A DNA stretch of 8,480 bases from Thermoplasmata archaeon (GTDB taxonomy: Archaea; Thermoplasmatota; Thermoplasmata; SG8-5; JAGLSY01): assembly GCA_023137005.1 (NCBI GenBank), contig JAGLQE010000298.1, forward strand, positions 1 to 8,480, in the 5' to 3' direction. The notes below the pieces were generated by a model. The model saw only the letters and a list, made by a program, of their open reading frames with translations, had not been told where the DNA came from and did no database searches. Below are positions 1 through 6,335 of this stretch, in pieces. Numbering within the stretch: the first letter of the stretch is position 1; the number at the start of each line of letters is the position of its first letter. The translations under genes were made by a program, and so were the position numbers.

Positions 1-2297
1 CCTAATGAGATCGAAACACCATCAATGTCCCCTATCTTCTCCTTGATCCTCAGACTACGCAGATAATAATCCAGACTATAATCCAGCTCACCCTTATCAT
101 GATACAATACCCCAATATTGTTCAGAGCCGCCGCCATTCCATGTTCATTTCCAATATCTTCCATGATCTTCAGGCTTTTTTGATAATTCTCAAGTGCTGG
201 GCCCAATTGGCCAAGATTCAACTGTAGAAATCCAATAGCCCTGAAAAGCTTGGCGATGTCTTTTAAAGAGTCGCCTTTCTCCTCGAATATGGCCAATCCT
301 TCTTTCAAAATGGCCAGGCCTTTATCCCTCTCTCCTTTCTTACCATAAATACCACCCTCCAAATTGCATATCCTAGCATATTCCTTGGAAGATCTGCCGT
401 CTATCTGGATCTTTGCCTTATCCAGGGCCTTCAAGGCCTCGTCATAATCACCTCTGCTCTCATAGACGGCCCCACTTTTTCTGAGCATTCTAGCCTTTAT
501 TTCATCATCACTGGAAATCCCAAATGCCTCATCAAATATCAGAAGGGCATCATCCCATTCTCCAACAAGCTCTTGGATATCACCGATCTTCTCCAATAGC
601 TCAAGGGCGGTCTCCTTACTATCTGGCTTTCTCAGGTTCCTGTGAGCGGAAAGAGCGGATTTATAGAGTTCCAGAGATTGCTCTGGAGCAAATTCAGATT
701 CAGCCTTTTCTCCTGCTCGGATACAGTAATCAAATGCCTTTGAGTATTCCTTGCTCCTTGAATAGTGGCTGGCCAGTTCATAGATAACTGACTCGATCTC
801 CATGCCGAAGTTTTCTTCATAATAGTCGCCGATGTTCTTGTGATATACGGATTTCCATCTATTCCCCATGCTTTGGTATATGGCATCCTGGAACAATGCA
901 TGGCTGAATTCTATATGATCGCCGTAAGTGGCAATGATCCCTGTATCTGTCAGCCTATCTAGAGTGGTTGGAATATCTACAACTATTTGGATGGAACTTA
1001 GTATTTCCCTGTCGAATTGTAGGGCAATGCATGATGCATATTCCACAAGGGCCATTTCATCTGGCCCAAGTCTTTCCAGTTTGCGGTGAACAACATCTTC
1101 AATAGAGCTGGGAATTGAATAATCCTCACTAAGTAGGGTGTATTTGCCATTCTTCTCTCCGATACTGCCTTCATCAGCCATTTGCCTTAAAAGCTCGATC
1201 GTGAAGAAGGGATTACCTCTGCATTTTCCGGCTAGTGTTTCGATGAAATCTTCAGAAAAGGTATTGTCAGCAAATAATTCGAATGCGAGGGAAGCAACCT
1301 CCTCAGTGCCCAATATGTCAAGCTTCTGATCGATGATCATATTCTCCTTTCTCATTTTTTCAAGCCGCTGGTCAAGTATCTGGCTCTCACCCGGCCTCAG
1401 AGTGCCCAATATCATGATCCTTTCATTGCGAATGTTCCTTGCCAGATAATTTAATACGAAAAGTGATGATTCCTCTGCCCAATGAAGATCCTCCAGTAAA
1501 ATTAGCAATGGTTGAATTTTTGATAGCTCGGTGACCTCCACTAATACCTGATCCGCGATCCTGAGCCTTTCGGTTTTGAGTGTGGTTCCTTCAAGCTCCT
1601 GTTTGACAAGGAATTTGGCATTCGCCAGTGATGAGATCATATCCTGAACTGGCATCATTTGATCCATATTCCCTTCCCAGGCCTCAAGTATGTCCCCATG
1701 GTCCATTTCAATGGCCTCAACGGTTCGCTTCACCAATTGTTTCATATCCCTGTGTTCAGCACCATCGAAAACCGCGGTTAGAAAAATATGCTGGCCATGC
1801 TCGATTATGATCTTCTTATCACCGTATTCCAGCCTACCGAGACCGCCTTTTTTCTCCCCACTGATATTAAAAGAATCTTTTACAAAGCCCTGAACCGCGG
1901 AAAGCATTCCGGTAAATATGTCTGCGTCCAATTCATTCTCCACGGAGGATGCCTGGGCCAGGAGCAAGCCTGCACGATCCACTACAAATATGGTAGTGAA
2001 AGATGTGTGTTCCAGATTGCGGAACAATGGTTGATTAGATATGCCTTCAAGGGCCTTGGAGAATATCTGGAATGGTTCAAGTGAGTCCAAGGTCGCTGAA
2101 CCATTCATTATCTTGACACGATCACTGGCATACCTTCTGTATTCCTCAATAAGGCGGGTCTTGCCTATGCCTGCCTCTCCAGATACAAGAAGGGTATTGC
2201 CCATTCCTCCTATCGATCTGCTCAGAAGGTCTTTGAACGTGGCCATTTCCTTTTTTCGGCCTATAAGCTGAAAATGATGTGACGGGTACCCTTCCAT
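1..2297 (-). CDS. STAND-type P-loop ATPase with inserted roadblock-like domain and C-terminal TPR repeats (3' end outside window)
   Basis: Open frame from ATG at 2297 to the left edge, 765 codons, no stop; it is easy to miss because its end lies outside. Walker A GEAGIGKT is at residues 40-47 and Walker B LLILLEDLHWA at 264-274, followed by GNPFF (361-365) and FSHALFQDAIYQSM (464-477), the signature of MalT/adenylate-cyclase-associated AAA_16-type regulators. From about residue 500 to the edge run about seven TPR-like units, the last (ALNNIGVLYHDKGELDYSL) textbook. Residues about 88-215 between the Walker motifs form an extra alpha/beta domain (VVDRAGLLLAQ, FTGMLSAVQGFVKDSF, GRLEYGDKKIIIEHG) resembling roadblock/LC7-like sensor domains. 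Known role of the family: NTP-driven signalling switches with TPR-mediated sensing or protein binding, cytoplasmic. Partner and signal are unknown. An in-frame stop lies 16 codons upstream and no other ATG intervenes, so the start is well supported. Confidence 0.9.
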   Translation of the reverse strand, partial: MEGYPSHHFQLIGRKKEMATFKDLLSRSIGGMGNTLLVSGEAGIGKTRLIEEYRRYASDRVKIMNGSATLDSLEPFQIFSKALEGISNQPLFRNLEHTSFTTIFVVDRAGLLLAQASSVENELDADIFTGMLSAVQGFVKDSFNISGEKKGGLGRLEYGDKKIIIEHGQHIFLTAVFDGAEHRDMKQLVKRTVEAIEMDHGDILEAWEGNMDQMMPVQDMISSLANAKFLVKQELEGTTLKTERLRIADQVLVEVTELSKIQPLLILLEDLHWAEESSLFVLNYLARNIRNERIMILGTLRPGESQILDQRLEKMRKENMIIDQKLDILGTEEVASLAFELFADNTFSEDFIETLAGKCRGNPFFTIELLRQMADEGSIGEKNGKYTLLSEDYSIPSSIEDVVHRKLERLGPDEMALVEYASCIALQFDREILSSIQIVVDIPTTLDRLTDTGIIATYGDHIEFSHALFQDAIYQSMGNRWKSVYHKNIGDYYEENFGMEIESVIYELASHYSRSKEYSKAFDYCIRAGEKAESEFAPEQSLELYKSALSAHRNLRKPDSKETALELLEKIGDIQELVGEWDDALLIFDEAFGISSDDEIKARMLRKSGAVYESRGDYDEALKALDKAKIQIDGRSSKEYARICNLEGGIYGKKGERDKGLAILKEGLAIFEEKGDSLKDIAKLFRAIGFLQLNLGQLGPALENYQKSLKIMEDIGNEHGMAAALNNIGVLYHDKGELDYSLDYYLRSLRIKEKIGDIDGVSISL

Positions 2298-2317
2298 GGG
2301 CAGGATAATTCCCTGAG

Positions 2318-2344
2318 ATGATAAATAGTTATGCCAGATATACT
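2318..2344 (-). promoter_or_regulatory. possible archaeal TATA elements for the STAND ATPase gene
   Basis: The 66-base gap before the ATPase gene carries two TATA-like stretches on the minus strand, TATTTATC at 2327-2320 and AGTATATC at 2344-2337. The first is centred about 26 bases from the ATG, the spacing expected if the mRNA starts at or near the start codon (leaderless). A CAGGGA about 14 bases before the ATG is too far to be a convincing Shine-Dalgarno site. Alternatively the gene is read through from the pilin-like gene just upstream. Based on motif likeness only. Confidence 0.3.
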
Positions 2345-2363
2345 AGAGCCAGTTATAATCCAA

Positions 2364-3596
2364 CTAATATTCGATGTAATCCACCTGGGCGATTATTTTT
2401 CTATTGAGCAATGTTCTATCAAAGGCATCATCATGATACGGGGAGTCTATGACCTTCCATGATTGACTGGCTGTGATTGTGATCTCCTCATTGGGTTCGA
2501 GATGGTCGATTATTATTGGTTCATCTATCTGCCGGGTCTCGTTCCTCTCATCTATGTAATAATCAACCACTGGCAGGTACTCCCTGTTATTGTTATCTCC
2601 ATTTATCTCGTCTATATTATCTCCTTCGATCATCTCACTGGTCTCGTCCACCTCATATTCGATGTAATCCACTTGGACGATTATTTTTCTATTGAGCAAT
2701 GTTCTATCAAAGGCATCATCATGATACAGATAGTCTATGACCCTCCATGATTGGCTGGCTGTGATTGTGATCTCCTCATAGGGTTCGAGGTGGTCGATTA
2801 TTATTGGCTCCCCTATCTGCCTGGTCTCATTCCTCTCAACTATGTAATCAATGAACAGAACCCTTATGGCCCCGTTGTCCTTGCCTATACCGTCCACCCA
2901 TTTGGAGTTCGGGTCATCGGTGGCCAGGGTGCCGAAGTTCTTTATCAGCGCAGAAACCTGGTAGCCAGATGGGATAAGGGGAGTGGTCATCTCTGGCTTG
3001 TATTCCTCCCATTCCTCATCGGTAAGCTCAACAACTGGCTCTGCCGGATTATCTATCACATTGATGGAGCCAACAAAAAGATCAGGCATCTTCACTTCGC
3101 CTTCCTGGCCCTTCAATCTGACAACAACAAAATCCGTGAACCCTATCGTATTCTTCTGGACCACGAGGTCCCATTTGCCGTATCCGTCTAGTTCCAGAGC
3201 ACTGTTATTTGGGGAGGTTACCGGGATATTCGGGTCTGTGATCGCATTATGCTCCCAGGTGCTCAAATACTTATGTGAGATGACGGATTGGTTCATACCA
3301 GGATGTTCTCCAATCTTATCCCCGATCACTATGGAACTCAGGCCCGAGAATCTTGAACTGCCGAAATCAAGAGTCACCTCTCTTGATTCCAATGTACCCT
3401 TATCATATACGAAGCGAATGGCGTTGGCCAACTCATCCATACCGTCAATTATGTCGCTTTTCGTCTGCCTCTCTATATCATTATTAATGGTGTAGTACGC
3501 TATGGGAACAATAAAAGCTATAGCGACCAGGATGACGATCAATTTCATGGGTACACTTTCCATAGCCTTTTTGTTACTGCCAATTCCTTTTCCCAT
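2364..3596 (-). CDS. archaeal pilin-like membrane-anchored protein with CARDB-like domain and internal C-terminal duplication
   Basis: 410 aa. The N-terminus KKAMESVPMKL followed by a hydrophobic helix (about 19-36) and an amphipathic stretch (ERQTKSDIIDGMDELANAI) is the layout of archaeal pilin-like proteins. The site before the helix does not fit the usual prepilin-peptidase pattern well, so processing is uncertain and the helix may simply anchor the protein. The body faces outward: a beta-rich domain (about 70-165), then MPDLFVGSINV (170-180) and VSALIKNFGTLATDD, which read as a CARDB-like beta-sandwich, an adhesion-type fold. Residues 251-314 are repeated as 347-410 after an acidic, Asn-rich linker (315-346); the second copy ends exactly at the stop. 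It has its own likely promoter, and the ATPase gene follows 66 bases downstream, possibly cotranscribed. Family placement is by visible layout; exact function is unknown. Confidence 0.85.
   Translation of the reverse strand: MGKGIGSNKKAMESVPMKLIVILVAIAFIVPIAYYTINNDIERQTKSDIIDGMDELANAIRFVYDKGTLESREVTLDFGSSRFSGLSSIVIGDKIGEHPGMNQSVISHKYLSTWEHNAITDPNIPVTSPNNSALELDGYGKWDLVVQKNTIGFTDFVVVRLKGQEGEVKMPDLFVGSINVIDNPAEPVVELTDEEWEEYKPEMTTPLIPSGYQVSALIKNFGTLATDDPNSKWVDGIGKDNGAIRVLFIDYIVERNETRQIGEPIIIDHLEPYEEITITASQSWRVIDYLYHDDAFDRTLLNRKIIVQVDYIEYEVDETSEMIEGDNIDEINGDNNNREYLPVVDYYIDERNETRQIDEPIIIDHLEPNEEITITASQSWKVIDSPYHDDAFDRTLLNRKIIAQVDYIEY
2367..2560. repeat. direct repeat copy 1 (C-terminal copy of duplicated half-domain)
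   Basis: This 194-base stretch matches 2655-2848 at a constant offset of 288 bases with no gaps; I count about 15 mismatches (about 92% identity). It encodes residues 347-410 of the pilin-like protein, from just after VVDY to the last codon before the stop. The offset is 96 codons, so frame is kept. Confidence 0.95.
2655..2848. repeat. direct repeat copy 2 (inner copy of duplicated half-domain)
   Basis: Partner of 2367-2560. It encodes residues 251-314, the second half of the CARDB-like domain (ERNETRQIGEPIIIDHLEP through QVDYIEY). Several mismatches between copies are silent or conservative (R/K at SQSWRV/SQSWKV, V/A at IIVQV/IIAQV), and a few change residues strongly (G/D, Y/N, YL/SP), so the copies are diverging. 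Confidence 0.95.
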
Positions 3597-3602
3597 TCCC
3601 TA

Positions 3603-3650
3603 ACCTCTTCATTACTTTTACACTATTATCTCTATTATTCTAATATACTT
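3603..3650 (-). promoter_or_regulatory. promoter and Shine-Dalgarno site of the pilin-like gene
   Basis: On the minus strand an AAGTATATTA box (3650-3641) lies about 48 bases from the ATG at 3596, so a transcript would start near 3620 and carry a short leader. GAGGT at 3607-3603 sits 6 bases from the ATG, a good Shine-Dalgarno spacing, and supports this start. A second TATA-like stretch, AATATAAAG at 3681-3673, is an alternative. This suggests the pilin-like gene is transcribed separately from the SIR2-like gene upstream. Confidence 0.45.
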
Positions 3651-3713
3651 ATCCCATCGGGCTCGTATTTTCTTTATATTATTGAGAACCAACTTCTCAC
3701 CAGTTCACGCCAG

Positions 3714-3797
3714 GAGAAGGTGGTGGGGTGGCAGAGGAGGCGGGAGGACGGACTAAGGTGTAGTGCGGTGGAAGGGGTGGGGAGCAGGTGGTGGTGA
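3714..3797 (+). other. G-rich, C-poor strand-asymmetric segment
   Basis: The plus strand is almost all G, A and T, with many GG, GGG and GGGG runs (for example GGTGGTGGGGTGG at 3720-3732, then GGAGG and CGGGAGG). The minus strand, which would be the transcript leaving the SIR2-like gene, is pyrimidine-rich. No coding frame of useful length spans it (stops in each plausible frame) and no stem can form because few C residues are present. The plus strand could form two-tier G-quadruplexes. It lies directly after the SIR2-like stop codon, so it could affect transcription end, RNA stability or replication. With the promoter above it fills the 203-base gap 3597-3799. Confidence 0.6.
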
Positions 3798-3799
3798 AG

Positions 3800-4756
3800 T
3801 TAAATGACATTTCTCAGGAAGTCTATGCAGCTATAATTTTTAAGGTAGTCACTCCTAATCATTTTCTCTGCATTATTCAATATACGTCCTAATTCTGGTG
3901 GGGTCTTATCATATGCGGTGGCCCAAATATCAGGTGCGGTGATATTACTGTCAAAGAAACCAAGCCTGTTCAAATTGTTCTTGTCAAAGCCGAATCCTAA
4001 AAAATATATATTTTCCGCTTCATGCAATATTTTTTCAGTCGAACTATGTACTAACCCTTCTTTTTCATACATCGTATAAAGTTCAATGTCTTGCCAAGGT
4101 TTATTCCCTTCTTTGCCAGGAACCAAGTTTAAGCCGAATGGAATAGACGGTTTTTTATCCTCCCACGGAAGGCTACCTAATTTCCCATATACATGAATAA
4201 CTGGTGATTCTAGTAAGGATTCAGCTATCTTCTCATCTACATCCTTGTTTGCATTTGCATAGGACTCGAACAAAAAATATTCTAAAGATCTGTCATAATT
4301 AAATGTAATAAATCTAATGTTCTGGTTGTGATATTCATCGTATGGTACATCTTTGTAAAAAAGTCTAAAAAGATATTGATACCAATTTGGCTCACCAAAC
4401 ACATCTTTTGAATTAAACATCCAATAGATCGCCTCTTCTTCTTTTGGAAACAAAGCAAGAGAAATTGCATATTTGCCTATACCCTGGTAGTCATTATCTT
4501 GGGCGAGAAATTCATCAATAGTGAAGGGGGTTCTCTTCAATCTTGTTGAAAATTCCAATACCTCTGTTTGGCTATAACCATTTGTAGCCATGATACTTAA
4601 ATTCCTCTCAACCTTCTTCTTGTTTAATATAAAACTATCTGATGAGATTTCACGATGAAATAGATTATATATTTCATCTTTTAACCCATCACCTGATGGA
4701 AAACCAAATGGCATGCTGGCCCCTGCTCCCAAGATGAATACTGTGTTCTTCTCCAT
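3800..4756 (-). CDS. SIR2-like domain protein, probable NAD-consuming defence effector
   Basis: 318 aa. N-terminal VFILGAGASMPFGFPSGDGL (6-25) is the Rossmann GAGAS loop of the SIR2 fold. FITFNYDRSLEYF (149-161) matches the (T/F)NYD motif, with N153 and D155; VIHVYGKLG (186-194) holds H188 at the place of the catalytic His of the HxHG motif; and YFLGFGFDKNN (251-261) is the late GxGxxD-like NAD/ADPR-contact motif. This is the divergent SIR2 class found in antiviral effectors such as Thoeris ThsA, DSR and short-pAgo partners, which hydrolyse NAD+ in infected cells, rather than a protein deacetylase: no zinc Cys quartet is seen. No second domain is evident, so the trigger must come from a partner or an unrecognised part. 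The gene starts one base after the phospholipase-like gene ends and is visibly AT-rich. NADase activity is inferred. Confidence 0.85.
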   Translation of the reverse strand: MEKNTVFILGAGASMPFGFPSGDGLKDEIYNLFHREISSDSFILNKKKVERNLSIMATNGYSQTEVLEFSTRLKRTPFTIDEFLAQDNDYQGIGKYAISLALFPKEEEAIYWMFNSKDVFGEPNWYQYLFRLFYKDVPYDEYHNQNIRFITFNYDRSLEYFLFESYANANKDVDEKIAESLLESPVIHVYGKLGSLPWEDKKPSIPFGLNLVPGKEGNKPWQDIELYTMYEKEGLVHSSTEKILHEAENIYFLGFGFDKNNLNRLGFFDSNITAPDIWATAYDKTPPELGRILNNAEKMIRSDYLKNYSCIDFLRNVI

Positions 4757-4757
4757 A

Positions 4758-6317
4758 TCACTTCCTCCACCTAATAACCATCCTCACAATCCCCACCGCC
4801 ACCAACATAGCCAATAGCATAGTCCAGATCCCAAACCCAGGCGTTTCTCCTGCTGGTGGTTCCGCTTCAGGTTCTGTATCTGAATCTGCTGCTGCCTCAT
4901 CTACAAGCGGATCTGTCCCAGCACTGTACTCATCCAGGTCAGATACCCCGTCACCATCCCAATCTCCTGTGCCATCTGGAGTTAATTCTCCAAACTGCTC
5001 CATCTCCCACTCATCGGGCATTCCATCGGCATCTGTGTCATCAGGATCCACGGGTGTAATTGGATCGACCACTGGAGGCGTGTCAGAGGCCGTATAGCCC
5101 GATTCCACAGCTAATGTATGTAGGACATCGGCCACAAGGTTAACAGCCAGGTTAATGGACTCTCCAGCTCTAGCCTTGAAATCTGGATCTGCCCAGTCAT
5201 AGGCGCGTGTTGATGGGTTGGCAGTACCCTTGGTAGATGCAACATAGGACCAGTCTGAATCCGAGTTTGTATCCTGTCCGTTTGGTACTCTTGCCCAACA
5301 CATTTCATCATTAGCGCTATCGTCCTTGATAGGTGTCTGATCAACCACATTTGAATTATAAAGCAATATCACTCCTTCATCAGAATTATCAAGCCACTGG
5401 GTGGGAAATGTATACACGAAATACCCATATGCAGGAACCGTTCCAGATATGGTCTTGTAATCCCCATCATTGTTCTTGAGCTGGCAGCCTGACAGGTCTA
5501 TGCTTGAAGATGTTGGATTATACAGCTCGACCCATTCATAGCCATAGTCTTCACCCGCGGGGCCTTGCTCCATCTCGTTGATCTTGAGATCTGTGGGATC
5601 CCCTGCTTGCACAGGTGGCGGATCCACTGGCGGTGGATCTACAGGTTCCTCTGTTATCTCCGCATCCATCCAGAGGCAATCCCTTCCAGCTCCGCTATCA
5701 TCGAAGGTGGTGTCATGAGCTAGCTCTATGGTGGCATCATAGGCAGAGAGAGTGGCCAGAGTTCCATCGAACACGATGTATGAATTGAAGTCTGCCTGGT
5801 GATCCCGAACATAATTCTCATAGTCCGAATGATGTGTCTCGGCACCCCAGAATGTTGTGCTTCCCATCACATGCCCGAATACACCCAGATCCGCAATGTA
5901 ATGGGTCATTGCCCCTGCGTATTTGCTGGCATTTTCGTAATCCTCATTCTGAAGATGTGTTTTCGCATCATCGAACATCGCCTTGGCTCTGTCGGCACTG
6001 GCATCATCGGTCACGATTCCATTCGAGTCGAAATAGACATGATGCTGGAAGGTGTCCCCGATCCCATCATCGAATAATCCATCGGGGTTATCGGGAAGTT
6101 CTGTACCATACAGGTAATAATCGAGGTTGTCATGGATGTACTGGCTCTCGCTTGCAGGGAGCATGGCCAGGGCCTTCTCCGCTATCCAGTCATGAGTTCC
6201 ATAGTCCGGGCTTGTTATGGTATCTGAATATCCGCCATTGCTCCAGGCTGTGCTGTTGATTGATACTGATAGTATCATGACAAGTATAATCCAGATAGTT
6301 AATGCAGTTCGTTTCAT
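4758..6317 (-). CDS. secreted zinc-dependent phospholipase C-like protein with inserted lamin-tail domain and PGF-CTERM-like anchor
   Basis: 519 aa. A signal peptide (1-24) ends STA/W, so the mature protein would begin with Trp25; in bacterial Zn-phospholipases C the N-terminal Trp is itself a zinc ligand. The remaining ligand set can be matched: H42 (YGTHDW), D76 (ELPD), H93 (QHHVYF), H139, D143 and H149 (THYIADLGVFGH), H163 and E167 (HHSDYE). After a PVDPPPVDPPP linker comes a lamin-tail-like domain (about 243-372, INEMEQG...YEWVELYNP). Residues 374-407 (DWADPDFKARAGESINLAV...) look like the closing helices of the phospholipase fold, so the lamin-tail domain appears nested. Two Asp-rich Ca-binding-type loops follow (425-438, 452-464), then PGFG (493-496), a hydrophobic helix and RWRK: a PGF-CTERM-type signal for archaeosortase. 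A Shine-Dalgarno-like GGGTGG precedes the ATG by 4 bases. Lipid hydrolysis is inferred; an S1/P1-type nuclease is the related alternative. Confidence 0.85.
   Translation of the reverse strand: MKRTALTIWIILVMILSVSINSTAWSNGGYSDTITSPDYGTHDWIAEKALAMLPASESQYIHDNLDYYLYGTELPDNPDGLFDDGIGDTFQHHVYFDSNGIVTDDASADRAKAMFDDAKTHLQNEDYENASKYAGAMTHYIADLGVFGHVMGSTTFWGAETHHSDYENYVRDHQADFNSYIVFDGTLATLSAYDATIELAHDTTFDDSGAGRDCLWMDAEITEEPVDPPPVDPPPVQAGDPTDLKINEMEQGPAGEDYGYEWVELYNPTSSSIDLSGCQLKNNDGDYKTISGTVPAYGYFVYTFPTQWLDNSDEGVILLYNSNVVDQTPIKDDSANDEMCWARVPNGQDTNSDSDWSYVASTKGTANPSTRAYDWADPDFKARAGESINLAVNLVADVLHTLAVESGYTASDTPPVVDPITPVDPDDTDADGMPDEWEMEQFGELTPDGTGDWDGDGVSDLDEYSAGTDPLVDEAAADSDTEPEAEPPAGETPGFGIWTMLLAMLVAVGIVRMVIRWRK
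4764..4768 (-). promoter_or_regulatory. Shine-Dalgarno site of the SIR2-like gene inside the end of the upstream gene
   Basis: GGAGG lies in the final Trp-Arg codons of the phospholipase-like gene, 7 bases from the ATG at 4756. The upstream TGA (4760-4758) is separated from the ATG by a single T. This arrangement fixes the start codon and suggests translational coupling of the two genes. Confidence 0.8.
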
Positions 6318-6335
6318 CTTTCCACCCTAGGTTTT

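Noticed and set aside
524..2271. Short frames on both strands across 524-2271.
   Set aside because: All lie inside the continuous minus-strand STAND ATPase frame, which carries clear motifs from end to end.
2283..2305. Imperfect inverted repeat CAGG-n7-CCTG just before the ATPase start as an operator.
   Set aside because: Arms of only four bases with a mismatched centre; no stronger than chance.
2367..2848. The direct repeats as ends of a mobile element or attachment sites.
   Set aside because: They are in-frame coding copies of one protein half-domain; the 94 bases between them encode only a linker and no transposase or integrase is present.
2463..3495. Plus-strand open frames opposite the pilin-like gene (95, 146 and 170 codons).
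   Set aside because: They lie antisense to a convincing gene with a TATA-like box and ribosome site, two of them mirror the duplicated repeat, and their products show no protein-like features.
3597..3799. tRNA, structured RNA or CRISPR repeat in the longest gap.
   Set aside because: No cloverleaf, no spaced repeats and almost no C on one strand, so extended pairing is impossible in the G-rich part.
3800..4756. Classical sirtuin protein deacetylase.
   Set aside because: The zinc-binding Cys quartet is not seen and the motifs fit the divergent defence-type SIR2 class better.
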